A stretch of 64,000 bases of DNA from Leifsonia sp. Root112D2 (GCF_001424905.1 NZ_LMCU01000001.1:1481480-1545479), one strand, 5' to 3'; counted from the first letter of the stretch, positions 8,023-18,746 are shown. The notes: generated by a model not told the origin, from the letters alone. Translations and numbers: made by a program.

Positions 8023-9486
8023 GTGGACAGCGCCACCTTCACCGCGATTCTCGTCATCGTTCTCCTGGTGATCGACTTCATCATTCGTATCGTCGCGATC
8101 ATCGTCGTGCCCCGCAATCGGCGCCCCAGCTCGGCAACCGCCTGGCTGCTCGCCATTTATTTCATCCCTTACCTCGGGGTGCTCTTCTTTCTCCTCATCG
8201 GCAGCTACAAGCTGCCGAAGCGTCGGCGTGAGAAGCAGGAGGAGATCAACCGCTTCATTCTCGACAGCACGCACGGCATGGAGCGCGTGCGCAAGGATCA
8301 CCCGTGGCCGCCCTGGCTCGAATCCGTGGTGCAACTCAACCGCAATCTGGGTTCCATGCCCCTGGTCGGCGGCAACACCGCCAGTCTCATCGGCGACTAT
8401 CAGGGCTCTCTGGATGCCATGACCGCGGCGATTGCCGGTGCCCGCCGCTACGTGCACGTCGAGTTCTACATTCTCTCGCTCGATAAGACGACGGCACCGT
8501 TCTTCGATGCGCTTGAGGCGGCGGTCGCGCGGGGCGTGGTCGTGCGGGTGCTGCTCGACCACGTGGCATCCATGCGGTCAAAGGGGTATAAGAAGACCAT
8601 TCGTCGGCTCGAGACAATGGGCGCGCAGTGGCACCTGATGTTGCCCGTGCAGCCGCTCAAGGGCAAATACCAGCGACCGGATCTGCGCAACCACCGCAAA
8701 CTGCTTGTCGTCGACGGCGACCTCGGTTTCACCGGTTCGCAGAATGTGATCGATCGCTCGTACAACAAGCGCTCGAACCTGCGCCGCGGCCTGAAGTGGA
8801 AGGAGCTGATGACACGGCTCGAAGGGCCGATCGTCGCCGGTCTCAACGCGATCTTCATCACCGACTGGTACGCCGAGACCGACGAGCTTCTGGGGCGGGA
8901 GGTGGAGATCGCTGACGAGATCGAGCACGGCGATACCATCGACTGCCAGGTCGTGCCGAGCGGTCCCGGGTTCAAAGGCGAGAACAACCTGCGCCTGTTC
9001 CTGGCGCTGCTGTATTACGCGCAGGAGCGCATCGTGATCACGAGCCCGTATTTCGTGCCAGACGAGTCGATGCTCATGGCCATCACCACCGCCGTCGGCC
9101 GGGGGCTGAAGGTCGAGCTGTTCGTTTCGGAAATCGGCGACCAGGCGCTGGTCTATCACGCGCAGCGCTCGTATTATGAGGCGCTCCTCAATGCCGGCGT
9201 GACGATCTGGATGTACAAGAAGCCGTACATTCTGCACGCCAAGCACTTCAGCATCGACGACGACGTGGCCGTGATAGGCACGAGCAATATGGACATGCGT
9301 TCGTTTCAGCTCAACATGGAGCTGTCGCTCATGGTGCGCGGCCACTCCTTCGTCGAAGCCATGCGCGAGGTCGAAGACGGCTATCGGCGCGACAGCCGCC
9401 AACTGACCATGGAGGAGTGGGAGAAACGCTCGCTCTGGAAGACGACGCTCGACAACCTGGCCAGACTCACCTCTGCGCTGCAGTAG
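8023..9486 (+). CDS. cls: Cardiolipin synthase (phospholipase D family)
   Basis: The enzyme makes cardiolipin in the membrane from phosphatidylglycerol or CDP-diacylglycerol. The 487-residue protein has two N-terminal transmembrane helices. Two HKD active-site motifs follow, one near residues 225-245 (H-R-K-L-L-V-V-D-G-D with G-S-Q-N) and one near 405-425 (H-A-K-H-F-S-I-D-D-D with G-T-S-N-M-D). I favour GTG 8023 because a TGAGG site lies at good spacing. GTG 8011 in the same frame would leave its G-rich site too close. Both catalytic histidine/lysine pairs are intact. Confidence 0.94.
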   Translation: MDSATFTAILVIVLLVIDFIIRIVAIIVVPRNRRPSSATAWLLAIYFIPYLGVLFFLLIGSYKLPKRRREKQEEINRFILDSTHGMERVRKDHPWPPWLESVVQLNRNLGSMPLVGGNTASLIGDYQGSLDAMTAAIAGARRYVHVEFYILSLDKTTAPFFDALEAAVARGVVVRVLLDHVASMRSKGYKKTIRRLETMGAQWHLMLPVQPLKGKYQRPDLRNHRKLLVVDGDLGFTGSQNVIDRSYNKRSNLRRGLKWKELMTRLEGPIVAGLNAIFITDWYAETDELLGREVEIADEIEHGDTIDCQVVPSGPGFKGENNLRLFLALLYYAQERIVITSPYFVPDESMLMAITTAVGRGLKVELFVSEIGDQALVYHAQRSYYEALLNAGVTIWMYKKPYILHAKHFSIDDDVAVIGTSNMDMRSFQLNMELSLMVRGHSFVEAMREVEDGYRRDSRQLTMEEWEKRSLWKTTLDNLARLTSALQ

Positions 9487-9517
9487 CGCATGTGTGCGCT
9501 CGCGGGAACGCCGGCAC

Positions 9518-9913
9518 TCAGCGCAGCAGATAAACCTCGCAGTGCGGCTCGGCCGCGCGGGCGAGCCGGCGGTCGGCGGTGATGAGCCCGACCTGCAGGG
9601 TGGCGGCGAGTGCGACATACATCGCGTCGTATGGGCTGATGTTGTCACGCAGGCTCCATGCACGGTTGGCCAGAGCGTCATGCGCGTACCTCGTGATGTC
9701 AATGCGTGCATAGCTCATGCGGAGCTCGTCGGCCTCGGTCAGGCTGATGGCAGATCGAGTAAGCATCTTGCGAGTGGCATTGAGGAATTCGGGGTCGATC
9801 AAATGAGGTGCGTGCAACTCATGACCGGCGATCTCTGGGTGCGTGACTGTGCCCTCCGGGCCGTGCCGTACGAGTAGTTCCACAAGAGCGCCGCTGTCGA
9901 TCACCCGACTCAC
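9518..9913 (-). CDS. PIN-domain ribonuclease toxin, VapC-like
   Basis: The 131-residue PIN-domain protein has the expected acidic residues: Asp in V-I-D-S-G-A-L near the N-terminus, Glu in P-E-F-L-N-A, Asp in S-P-Y-D-A-M-Y-V-A-L-A, and Asp in L-I-T-A-D-R-R-L-A. VapC toxins are Mg-dependent RNases that cut tRNA or rRNA. Its ATG overlaps the stop of the upstream RHH antitoxin gene (ATGA), the normal order for vapBC pairs. The RNA target cannot be read from the sequence. Confidence 0.9.
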   Translation of the reverse strand: MSRVIDSGALVELLVRHGPEGTVTHPEIAGHELHAPHLIDPEFLNATRKMLTRSAISLTEADELRMSYARIDITRYAHDALANRAWSLRDNISPYDAMYVALAATLQVGLITADRRLARAAEPHCEVYLLR

Positions 9914-10191
9914 CGTTCTTCTCGACCCTCGCGAATGACGTCGAGAATCGTCTCGCGATCAACGCCGAGAGGTTTCCATGCCCGTGACTCTGCATCGCGC
10001 AGCTGTGCTGTCTCCTCTGTATGTTCTGCCACTCGACGCTCCCACCGCTCCCGCAGACGCTCACGTTCGGCAACCTCCGTGAGCGTTCGGCGCAAGTACT
10101 CAGAAAATGACAGGCCTTTGCGGGCCGCCACGGTCTTCAGGGTGACTTGCACCTCAGGGTCGAGGTTTCGCACTTGTATTGCCGCTCTCAT
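9910..10191 (-). CDS. Ribbon-helix-helix antitoxin, VapB/FitA-like
   Basis: This 93-residue protein has an N-terminal ribbon-helix-helix DNA-binding fold (A-I-Q-V-R-N-L-D-P-E, then F-S-E-Y-L-R-R-T-L at residues 1-40). A long charged helix follows that would wrap the toxin. Such antitoxins neutralise the PIN toxin and repress their own operon. A perfect inverted repeat 15-55 bases upstream of the start fits that autoregulation. The stop overlaps the toxin start. Confidence 0.88.
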   Translation of the reverse strand: MRAAIQVRNLDPEVQVTLKTVAARKGLSFSEYLRRTLTEVAERERLRERWERRVAEHTEETAQLRDAESRAWKPLGVDRETILDVIREGREER

Positions 10192-10205
10192 GATCCGATT
10201 CTACG

Positions 10206-10246
10206 CGCGAATGCATGCATATAACAATGACCTGCATGCATTCGCG
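10206..10246. promoter_or_regulatory. Perfect inverted-repeat operator of the vapBC-like operon
   Basis: Two perfectly complementary 14-base arms, CGCGAATGCATGCA at 10206-10219 and its complement at 10233-10246, are separated by 13 bases. The right arm ends 55 bases from the antitoxin start and the left arm begins 15 bases from it. Each arm contains overlapping GCATGC/TGCATGCA palindromes. Position and symmetry fit binding by a dimer of RHH dimers. This is the likely autorepression site. Confidence 0.75.
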
Positions 10247-10340
10247 TGTTCCTCACCAGTCTGTCGCGCACGACCGAGGCTGGGAGCGGCGGAAGGAGAA
10301 ACTGTGCAGAACTCTTCGAGCCAGCGGATGTGCAGTGTGC

Positions 10341-11372
10341 TCAGCGGCGGGGGCGCAGGCGCACGTTCGGCAGCGCCGGTGCGGGGAGTGGGGTGCCGTC
10401 GTAGTCGGCGACGTGGCCGAACCGGCCGCTCGCATCCACTTCGTCGATGACGTCGCGCTGCCACGCCTCGCGAAATCCGACGACTTCGTCGTGGCTGCGA
10501 CCCACGAAATTCCACCACATGATCAGCTGTTCGCCGAGTGGTGTGCCACCGATGAGAATGACGCGAGCTGTGGCATCCGTTGTCAGCGTGATTTCGGTGC
10601 GACCGGGGCTCAGATACGCGAGTTCGGATGCCTGCACGGCGGCGTCGCCGACCGTAACCGGTCCAGCGTCGACGAGCACGCCGTGCTCGAATGCCGGGTT
10701 GAGATCGAGGCTGAGTTGCGCTCCGGGCTCGAGGTCGAGTTGGGCCGCGACGAGTGGGCTGAAGATCGCAACATCGGTGCTTTGGCCGGCCAGCTCGCCC
10801 ATGAAGACGCGAATCTGCGCACCGTCACGATGCAGAACGGGCGACTCGTAGTGCTCGAAGAACGGCTGCATGGAACGCGCCTCATCGGGCAGCGCAACCC
10901 AGAGTTGAACGCCGTGCAGCGCCGTCGTCGCGGGCGTTGAAACCTCGGAGTGGCTGATGCCGCGCCCGGCGGTCATGAGGTTGAGCTCGCCCGGTCGCAC
11001 CATCGCGTGGCTTCCCACGCTGTCGCGGTGCTCGATCTCGCCGGCGAACAGCCAGCTCACCGTCTGCAGGCCGGTGTGCGGATGCGGCGGCACGCGCATG
11101 CCGCCGGTCGCCGAGACGTCGTCCGGCCCGTAGTGGTCGAGAAAGCACCAGGCACCGATCGTGGAGCGCTCGCGCTGGGGCAGCGTTCGCCGCACGGTCA
11201 TGGCGCGGGGGCCGCCGAGCGGCACGTCGCGAGGCTGCAGAATCTCGATCGGCGGATGCGCGGGAGCGCTCTCGGCTCCGACTGTGTCCGCCTGCGCGTC
11301 CGCGCCTGTGGCCGGGGGCGGCGCCGTGCAATCGGCGACCACCTCGGCGGGGTCGGTCTCGAGATTGCTCAT
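10341..11372 (-). CDS. Pirin family protein
   Basis: This 343-residue bicupin protein has the pirin metal-site pattern P-P-H-P-H-T-G-L-Q-T and, later, H-S-E-V in M-T-A-G-R-G-I-S-H-S-E. These supply the three histidines and one glutamate that hold Fe. The C-terminal half (R-V-F-M-G-E-L onward) is a typical pirin_C domain. Some bacterial pirins act as quercetinases and others modulate metabolic enzymes, so the role here is open. The first 45 residues are Ala/Pro-rich and probably disordered. It stands alone, with the pirin and YozG-like genes oriented the same way. Confidence 0.92.
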   Translation of the reverse strand: MSNLETDPAEVVADCTAPPPATGADAQADTVGAESAPAHPPIEILQPRDVPLGGPRAMTVRRTLPQRERSTIGAWCFLDHYGPDDVSATGGMRVPPHPHTGLQTVSWLFAGEIEHRDSVGSHAMVRPGELNLMTAGRGISHSEVSTPATTALHGVQLWVALPDEARSMQPFFEHYESPVLHRDGAQIRVFMGELAGQSTDVAIFSPLVAAQLDLEPGAQLSLDLNPAFEHGVLVDAGPVTVGDAAVQASELAYLSPGRTEITLTTDATARVILIGGTPLGEQLIMWWNFVGRSHDEVVGFREAWQRDVIDEVDASGRFGHVADYDGTPLPAPALPNVRLRPRR

Positions 11373-11403
11373 GGCGGCATCCTATTCCGCGCCGGGTTGG
11401 CGC

Positions 11404-11655
11404 TCACGGGGCGCGATGCGTCGCATCCGTCGTGGTGACGAGCAGTTCGCCCACCTCGCAGTCGAGCGCGGCGCAGATGGCCTCGAGCGTTGAGAATCGA
11501 ATCGCCTTCGCACGGTCGTTCTTCAGCACAGACAGGTTGACGATGCTCACCCCGACACGGCGGCTCAACTCGGTGAGCGTCATCTCGCGCTCGTCGAGCA
11601 ACTCGTCGAGCCGACACCGGATGCCGCTGCCCGGCTCGACTGCCCCGCTCACCAC
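11404..11655 (-). CDS. Small XRE/Cro-type regulator, YozG-like
   Basis: The 83-residue protein is essentially one helix-turn-helix domain (L-T-E-L-S-R-R-V-G-V-S, then N-L-S-V-L-K-N-D-R-A-K-A, then T-L-E-A-I-C-A-A-L-D-C). The N-D-R-A-K-A-I-R segment is typical of YozG-like regulators. The GTG start at 11653-11655 abuts the stop of the membrane protein gene. HTH proteins of this type are regularly paired with DUF2975-like membrane proteins, as here, and probably control the operon. Confidence 0.85.
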   Translation of the reverse strand: MVSGAVEPGSGIRCRLDELLDEREMTLTELSRRVGVSIVNLSVLKNDRAKAIRFSTLEAICAALDCEVGELLVTTTDATHRAP

Positions 11656-12443
11656 TAAACGAGACCCTCAGTGTCGCGGCGCAGGCGCTCGGCAACGAGC
11701 TGAGCCCGCTCCCTGTCCCGCTGCACCTGACCGCCGTACCGGAACGCGATGCCCACGGCAGCGAGGGCAAGCGCGATCAGCACGGGCCAGAGGCTGACGG
11801 TGAAGTCTTGCGTCGGGGCCGGCCAGCCGGTCTCCGAGACTCCGGCCGCGACATCCTTGTCGGCGATAGACCACCCGGTGACGGTCAGCACCTGCTGCGA
11901 GGCCATGTTGCCGCCGATCGCGTAGCAGACCTGCCAGCCGAGCCCGCCGATGAGGATTGCGGTGGCGGCGATGGACATGATCCGCGGCAGGATTCCGCCG
12001 AACGGTTTGCCGCCGAGCAGTTCGAAGCAGAGCATCGCTATCACGATCGCGATGGCCAGGAAGGTGGCGCCGATCAAAGCGTCGCCGCCGGCCAGCCAAG
12101 CTCGCGCTGCGAAGTCGAGACCCTTCACCGACACTGTTGCGTTGTCGAAGCCGCCGCCTGCCACGCTTGCCGTTGGCCCCTGTTCGATGACGACGGATGG
12201 CTTGAGCGATGGCCAAAAGGTCGCCACGGGCATGGCGACTTCCACGCTTGCCCCGGCAAGCTTTCCGATGACCTGCGCGAGCATTCCTATGACGTCGGCA
12301 AGCGCATAGATGACCGCGATGACTCCGGTAGTGCGCAGCAGTCCTCGACCGCGGGTGACCTCGGGAGCCGGCGCGAAGGTGCGGCGTCGCATCCGAGCGA
12401 ATTCTCGCGTCGATCGACGGGTGAATGAGGAGCCAGTGTGCAT
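11655..12443 (-). CDS. Four-helix membrane protein, DUF2975-like
   Basis: The 262-residue protein has helices near residues 36-60, 115-140, 150-175 and 218-238. It ends with the segment A-E-R-L-R-R-D-T-E-G-L-V, which is identical in the next paralogue upstream. A long extracytoplasmic loop separates helices 1 and 2. The layout (four helices plus a paired Cro-like regulator) is that of DUF2975/YoaS proteins, though the sequence match is inferred. The ATG start overlaps the stop of the upstream gene at 12443. Confidence 0.7.
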   Translation of the reverse strand: MHTGSSFTRRSTREFARMRRRTFAPAPEVTRGRGLLRTTGVIAVIYALADVIGMLAQVIGKLAGASVEVAMPVATFWPSLKPSVVIEQGPTASVAGGGFDNATVSVKGLDFAARAWLAGGDALIGATFLAIAIVIAMLCFELLGGKPFGGILPRIMSIAATAILIGGLGWQVCYAIGGNMASQQVLTVTGWSIADKDVAAGVSETGWPAPTQDFTVSLWPVLIALALAAVGIAFRYGGQVQRDRERAQLVAERLRRDTEGLV

Positions 12444-13225
12444 CAGACAAGCCCCTCCGTGTCCCGGCGCAGGCGTTCGGCGAGACGTTTGGCGCGAGCC
12501 GTCTCGTGCTGCAGGCGCTCGCCGGCCCGGAAGGCGGCAACGATCAGCCGCAGGGCGATGCCAGCGAAGAACGGCCAGGCATCAAGGCTGGCGGCGAACG
12601 GAAACTCAGATCGAGGCGGATCCGCGTTGAGCTCGGAAGCAACCATCCAGCCTCCGAAGCCGGTCAGTAGCTGCCCACCCAAGCCTCCGAGAATAAGCGC
12701 CCACGCGCTGATCGAGAGCATGCGCGTGAGGGCGGCGGCGAACGGTGCACCCTGTCCGAGTCGAAAACAGAGATACATAATGGCGGCCGCGACCACGACC
12801 ACGGTGAGAGCCATGACCAGGATGCCTCCAGCGAGCAACAGCCGGGGCCCGGGGCTCAAGCCTGTGACAATGAGCGCTGCGGTCGGGTGGGTGCCGGAGA
12901 CAATAGACGCGGGCCCGGATGCGGAATCCGTCGGCACCGCGGAATTCGCCGCCAGCGTCACCTGCACCCGCTCACCGAACGTCTCGGCGATGCGTACTGC
13001 AGAGGAGCCGATCGTGACAGCACCGGCGATGAATGCCGCGAACGAGATCGTGGCGAGATTTCCGCGATTCGGCCAGTGTGAGGCCGCACCGTGTCGATCG
13101 TCGGGGCCGTCCCACTTGTCGGCTTGAGGGGCACGGTTGGAAATCCCGGCCTCGGTGAGTGAAGCGGGTGCATCCGGCCCGGTCAGGTCGATTGGTGCGA
13201 TGCGGGGAAAACGGCGGCGGCTCAT
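12443..13225 (-). CDS. Paralogous four-helix membrane protein, DUF2975-like
   Basis: This 260-residue protein has the same plan as its neighbour: one helix near residues 55-75, three more between 125 and 235, and an identical C-terminal 12 residues ending in T-E-G-L-V. A soluble, Asp/Pro-rich N-terminus of about 50 residues precedes the first helix. I use ATG 13225. In-frame codons further upstream, to 13297, would run through the probable operator. It heads a three-gene operon with the paralogue and the YozG-like regulator. The pair probably arose by tandem duplication. Confidence 0.7.
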   Translation of the reverse strand: MSRRRFPRIAPIDLTGPDAPASLTEAGISNRAPQADKWDGPDDRHGAASHWPNRGNLATISFAAFIAGAVTIGSSAVRIAETFGERVQVTLAANSAVPTDSASGPASIVSGTHPTAALIVTGLSPGPRLLLAGGILVMALTVVVVAAAIMYLCFRLGQGAPFAAALTRMLSISAWALILGGLGGQLLTGFGGWMVASELNADPPRSEFPFAASLDAWPFFAGIALRLIVAAFRAGERLQHETARAKRLAERLRRDTEGLV

Positions 13226-13548
13226 GTCTGCCTTAACGATTGTCGATAACAACGAATATCGATAAAGTAGCGGATGCCGCGAAACCGTGTCAAGCATCCG
13301 GTACTGCCGCTGCTCGTGGCTGCGTCGGGCGCGTGCGCCTCCGTCGGGGACGAGAGTGCCAGTTCATGCCGAGAGCAGGTGTTCCACCGGCCGATCTCGG
13401 CACGAACTGGCACTCTCGACGAAGCGACCTTGCCGGCTTCGCAGCCCACCCCGTCACGCCTACGGCGAACAGGGGCAGTAAACCACCCGCTCGCTGGTTA
13501 CTCTCGATGTACCGGCACCAATTCCTGCGCGGTGCCTAAGGAGTCAGC
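13226..13548. other. Intergenic region between the DUF2975-like operon and clpC
   Basis: This 323-base gap holds the divergent control regions. Near the left end (13237-13264) is the TATCGATA/TCGACAATCG motif that also precedes cls. In the middle is a strong 24-base inverted repeat (13351-13418). The last 130 bases before clpC contain no further symmetric site that I can see. No gene is supported. Confidence 0.6.
13351..13418. repeat. Long imperfect palindrome upstream of clpC
   Basis: Arms of 24 bases at 13351-13374 and 13395-13418 are complementary except for one position, and enclose a 20-base loop. The arms contain GAGAGTGCCAGTTC. The size and symmetry suggest an interspersed palindromic repeat rather than a transcription-factor site. 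No other copy is present in this window. Confidence 0.7.
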
Positions 13549-16089
<2,541 letters not shown>

Positions 16090-16112
16090 ACCGCGCGAAA
16101 TTATTGCACAGA

Positions 16113-16146
16113 GCGGGGCCGACCTTCGGGTCGGCCCCGCTTTTTC
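16113..16146 (+). terminator. Rho-independent terminator of clpC
   Basis: A perfect 12-bp G+C-rich stem (GCGGGGCCGACC and its complement) with a TTCG tetraloop is followed directly by five Ts at 16141-16145. This is a textbook intrinsic terminator. Confidence 0.92.
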
Positions 16147-16225
16147 GCGTCCGCGTGTGTCAGCTGGGACCGCGTCGACGAGCCGGGACCGCCGTTTGGG
16201 GCGGGCATCCATTGCCGGATGACGT

Positions 16226-16301
16226 GCTGGACCGGACTTTTGACGGCAAACCGGATGCTTCGGCCAGTTCTTCCGGTTTGCCGTCAAAAGTCCGATCCAG
16301 C
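16226..16301. repeat. Interspersed palindrome, copy 1
   Basis: Arms of 29 bases (16226-16254 and 16273-16301) pair with one mismatch around an 18-base loop. The core CGGACTTTTG-CGGCA-ACCGG is shared with the palindrome at 17358-17421. The two copies lie on either side of the DUF559 gene. Confidence 0.8.
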
Positions 16302-16350
16302 GTGAATGGCGCGGCGCGCGGGGTGGCCTCAGTGACGCTGGCGATGATGG

Positions 16351-17205
16351 TTAGTGACGCTCCCACAGGTGGAGGCCCTGCGACATCGCGGCCAGGATCT
16401 GCGCTTCCACGTATGACCAGTCGTAGAGGATCTGCGCGTAGGTGAAGCGCAGCACCGTGTAGCCCCGCAGAGCCAGCCGGGCGTCCTGCATGAGATCTCT
16501 CGAGCGCTGCGACGACGTGGAGTGGGGACCATACCCATCCGCTTGAATGACCAGCCGATCGCCGATGAGTCCGTCCACCGGATGCCCGTCGATGACGATC
16601 TGAATGCGCAGTGCGATGCCGCGTTGCCCCAGTCGAACTCGGATGACTGTTTCGATACCGGAATCGGCTCCGCCGTCGCAGTCCTCGATGACGGCCTGCA
16701 GCCGCCCGCCCACGGAACGTGCGAGGCGCTTCAGTTCGGCGAGATCAAGCATCCGCTTGTTGATGCCGGAATCGATGATCGCGACCGCAAGCTCATGCGG
16801 CTGGCACTGGGCGATGTGCAGAAGCATGTTCGCCAACGGTTCGATCGTGTCGGTGAGGTGCACAGGCGCCGGTCCGCGCCCCCAGTGCAGCAACGGAAGC
16901 GGGGCGGCGCGATCTGTCACCGGCGCCGAGAATGTACGCGGCACCGAAACATGCAGGCGTTCGTCGTCCAGGGCCCATAGTCCGCGAAAGCGTGCAGCCG
17001 AGACGCAGCTGAGGCGCCCACCGAGCCGCGCCGCGCGCAGCAGTGCTGTGTCGCATCCGTTTACCGCAACACGATGGCGATCAACCCGTTGCAAAAGACC
17101 CGCGTCGATCTCCTTGCGCACGCGGTATGGCGTGACGCCGAGGTTGCGAAGCGTCGTGCGGTGCATGATGCCGCCATGTGAGCGAACGATTGATTCGACG
17201 TACAT
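16351..17205 (-). CDS. AbiEi-like N-domain plus DUF559/Vsr-like nuclease-fold protein
   Basis: The 284-residue protein has an N-terminal winged-helix-like domain of the type IV toxin-antitoxin AbiEi family (I-M-H-R-T-T-L-R-N-L-G-V, then R-V-R-K-E-I-D-A-G-L-L-Q-R-V at residues 13-45). Its C-terminal DUF559 domain (about 185-284) has the Vsr/PD-(D/E)XK pattern: Glu in S-G-I-E-T, Asp in H-P-V-D-G-L-I, then V-I-Q-A-D-G and Y-T-V-L-R-F-T. Such proteins are widespread in Actinobacteria and have no proven function. A DNA-binding or nuclease role is inferred. Inverted palindromes of one family flank it on both sides, suggesting movement or shared processing. Confidence 0.82.
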   Translation of the reverse strand: MYVESIVRSHGGIMHRTTLRNLGVTPYRVRKEIDAGLLQRVDRHRVAVNGCDTALLRAARLGGRLSCVSAARFRGLWALDDERLHVSVPRTFSAPVTDRAAPLPLLHWGRGPAPVHLTDTIEPLANMLLHIAQCQPHELAVAIIDSGINKRMLDLAELKRLARSVGGRLQAVIEDCDGGADSGIETVIRVRLGQRGIALRIQIVIDGHPVDGLIGDRLVIQADGYGPHSTSSQRSRDLMQDARLALRGYTVLRFTYAQILYDWSYVEAQILAAMSQGLHLWERH

Positions 17206-17511
17206 GCCACGAGGATGCCGTGAGAAGAGTTGCGCATGGAGCAGCGGAAGCGAATCTGTGGATAGTTGTCAGCGAGCGGTGCCTGTGGAGGAGTTGGAGG
17301 CCCGAGACGGCAGGCCGAGGGCAGGGCCCGTCGACCGACGGCGGCTGTTGCGCTGCGCCGGACTTTTGGCGGCAGACCGGATGTCTCGATCGATTCTTCC
17401 GGTATGGCGCCAAAAGTCCGGTCTGCGGGAGCAGGACGGAAACGGGGCACGAGAACGGGAACAGGACGGGCGCGGCGCGGGCGCCGGCGGCGGCATCCGT
17501 AGACTTGAGGG
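17206..17511. other. Intergenic region with palindrome copy 2
   Basis: This gap of 306 bases lies between the divergent DUF559 and GNAT genes. It contains the second palindrome (17358-17421) and otherwise a GC-rich spacer with short G/C and GAACGGG-type repeats. No gene or other clear signal is visible. Confidence 0.6.
17358..17421. repeat. Interspersed palindrome, copy 2
   Basis: Arms of 23 bases (17358-17380 and 17399-17421) pair with two mismatches. The loop contains CGATCGATT. The stem core CGGACTTTTGGCGGCAGACC corresponds to copy 1 at 16226-16301, so both belong to one repeat family. Confidence 0.75.
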
Positions 17512-18048
17512 GTGAGCAGAGACCCCTTCGTGATCAGGCGTGCACGTACCGGTGACGTTGCGGCCATCAAAGAACTCGTGGAACCGCTCGTGCAGCGACG
17601 TATCCTGCTCGGCAAAGAGACGGTGGTCTTCTACGAGGCGGTGCAGGAGTTTCGTGTCGCCGAGACCCCGAGCGGCGAACTCATCGGATGCGGCGCCCTG
17701 CACGTCATGTGGAGCGACCTCGGCGAGGTGCGCACCCTCGCCGTGGCGCACGACTGGCTGCGCAAGGGTGTGGGACACGCGCTGCTCGAGAGGCTCGAAT
17801 CCGATGCGCTCCAACTCGGGCTCAGCCGCCTGTTCTGCCTCACCTTCGAGTTGGAGTTCTTCCAGCGCAACGGCTTTGAAGACATGGGTGACGTCACCGT
17901 CGATCCCGAACTGTATTCCGAGCTGCTGCGCTCTCCCGACGAAGGGGTCGCCGAGTTTCTCGACCTGGCCCGGGTCAAGCCCAACACCCTCGGCAACACG
18001 CGTATGATCAAGCACCTCGACCAGCACGCGCCCCTCAACACGCCCTAA
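17512..18048 (+). CDS. GNAT family amino-acid N-acetyltransferase
   Basis: This 178-residue GNAT enzyme starts at GTG 17512. The acetyl-CoA binding loop reads W-L-R-K-G-V-G-H-A-L-L near residue 85. It is preceded by G-E-V-R-T-L-A-V and followed by F-F-Q-R-N-G-F-E. The layout matches the short actinobacterial ArgA type that makes N-acetylglutamate for arginine synthesis, and that is my best guess. No arg genes are adjacent, so the substrate is inferred. Confidence 0.8.
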   Translation: MSRDPFVIRRARTGDVAAIKELVEPLVQRRILLGKETVVFYEAVQEFRVAETPSGELIGCGALHVMWSDLGEVRTLAVAHDWLRKGVGHALLERLESDALQLGLSRLFCLTFELEFFQRNGFEDMGDVTVDPELYSELLRSPDEGVAEFLDLARVKPNTLGNTRMIKHLDQHAPLNTP

Positions 18049-18107
18049 GCAGGTGACGCTCCGTCGCAATGCCGGGCGTCGTCTCTGCGCGCCGATACTC
18101 TGAGGGC

Positions 18108-18746
18108 ATGTCGACGTTCAAGCACCCCGTCGGCCCGCAATCGGGCAAGGTCTACTGGCGACGGCGGCTGCTGGTGATTCTCGGCGTCGTGGCCGTGATA
18201 GTCGTCATCGTGCTCATTGTCGTGCGCCCCGGTGCGGGCAAGGCCGACACCGCGAAGACCCCGCCGCCGAGCACCACGACAACACCCAAGACCTCCTCGC
18301 CCCCGAGCACCGTGATACCGACGGATGCCACTACCGCCGAGGGCGCGCCCTGCAAGACCGCGAACGTCACGGTAGAGGCGCTGACGGATTCGACCAGCTA
18401 TGCCGCTGACCAGCATCCGCTGCTCTCGCTCTCGTTGACGAACACGGGGCCGAAGTCCTGCACGATCAATGCGGGCACGGCCAAGCAGGTGTACACGATC
18501 ACGAGTGGCTCTGAACAGTACTGGATCTCCACCGACTGCCAGACCAAGCCGGTGAACACGGAGATTTTGCTGGCGCCGAACAAGACGGTCACCTCGACAC
18601 CCATCGCTTGGGATCGCACCCGTTCGGACAAGTCGACATGCACGGAGACGCGCACACAGGTTCCGGCGGCCGGTGCCTCGTATCATCTGCAGACCTCGGT
18701 GAACGGCATCGTCTCGAAGACCACGAAACAGTTCGCCCTGAACTGA
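18108..18746 (+). CDS. Membrane-anchored extracytoplasmic protein
   Basis: The protein has 212 residues, starting at ATG 18108 after a GAGGGC site. A short basic N-terminus leads into one transmembrane helix (about residues 22-45). A Thr/Pro/Ser-rich linker follows (about 50-85). The extracellular domain has four cysteines (C-K-T, S-C-T-I, D-C-Q-T, T-C-T-E) that may form two disulfides. The domain resembles a small beta-sandwich of the kind seen in actinobacterial surface proteins. No family is recognised. Confidence 0.75.
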   Translation: MSTFKHPVGPQSGKVYWRRRLLVILGVVAVIVVIVLIVVRPGAGKADTAKTPPPSTTTTPKTSSPPSTVIPTDATTAEGAPCKTANVTVEALTDSTSYAADQHPLLSLSLTNTGPKSCTINAGTAKQVYTITSGSEQYWISTDCQTKPVNTEILLAPNKTVTSTPIAWDRTRSDKSTCTETRTQVPAAGASYHLQTSVNGIVSKTTKQFALN

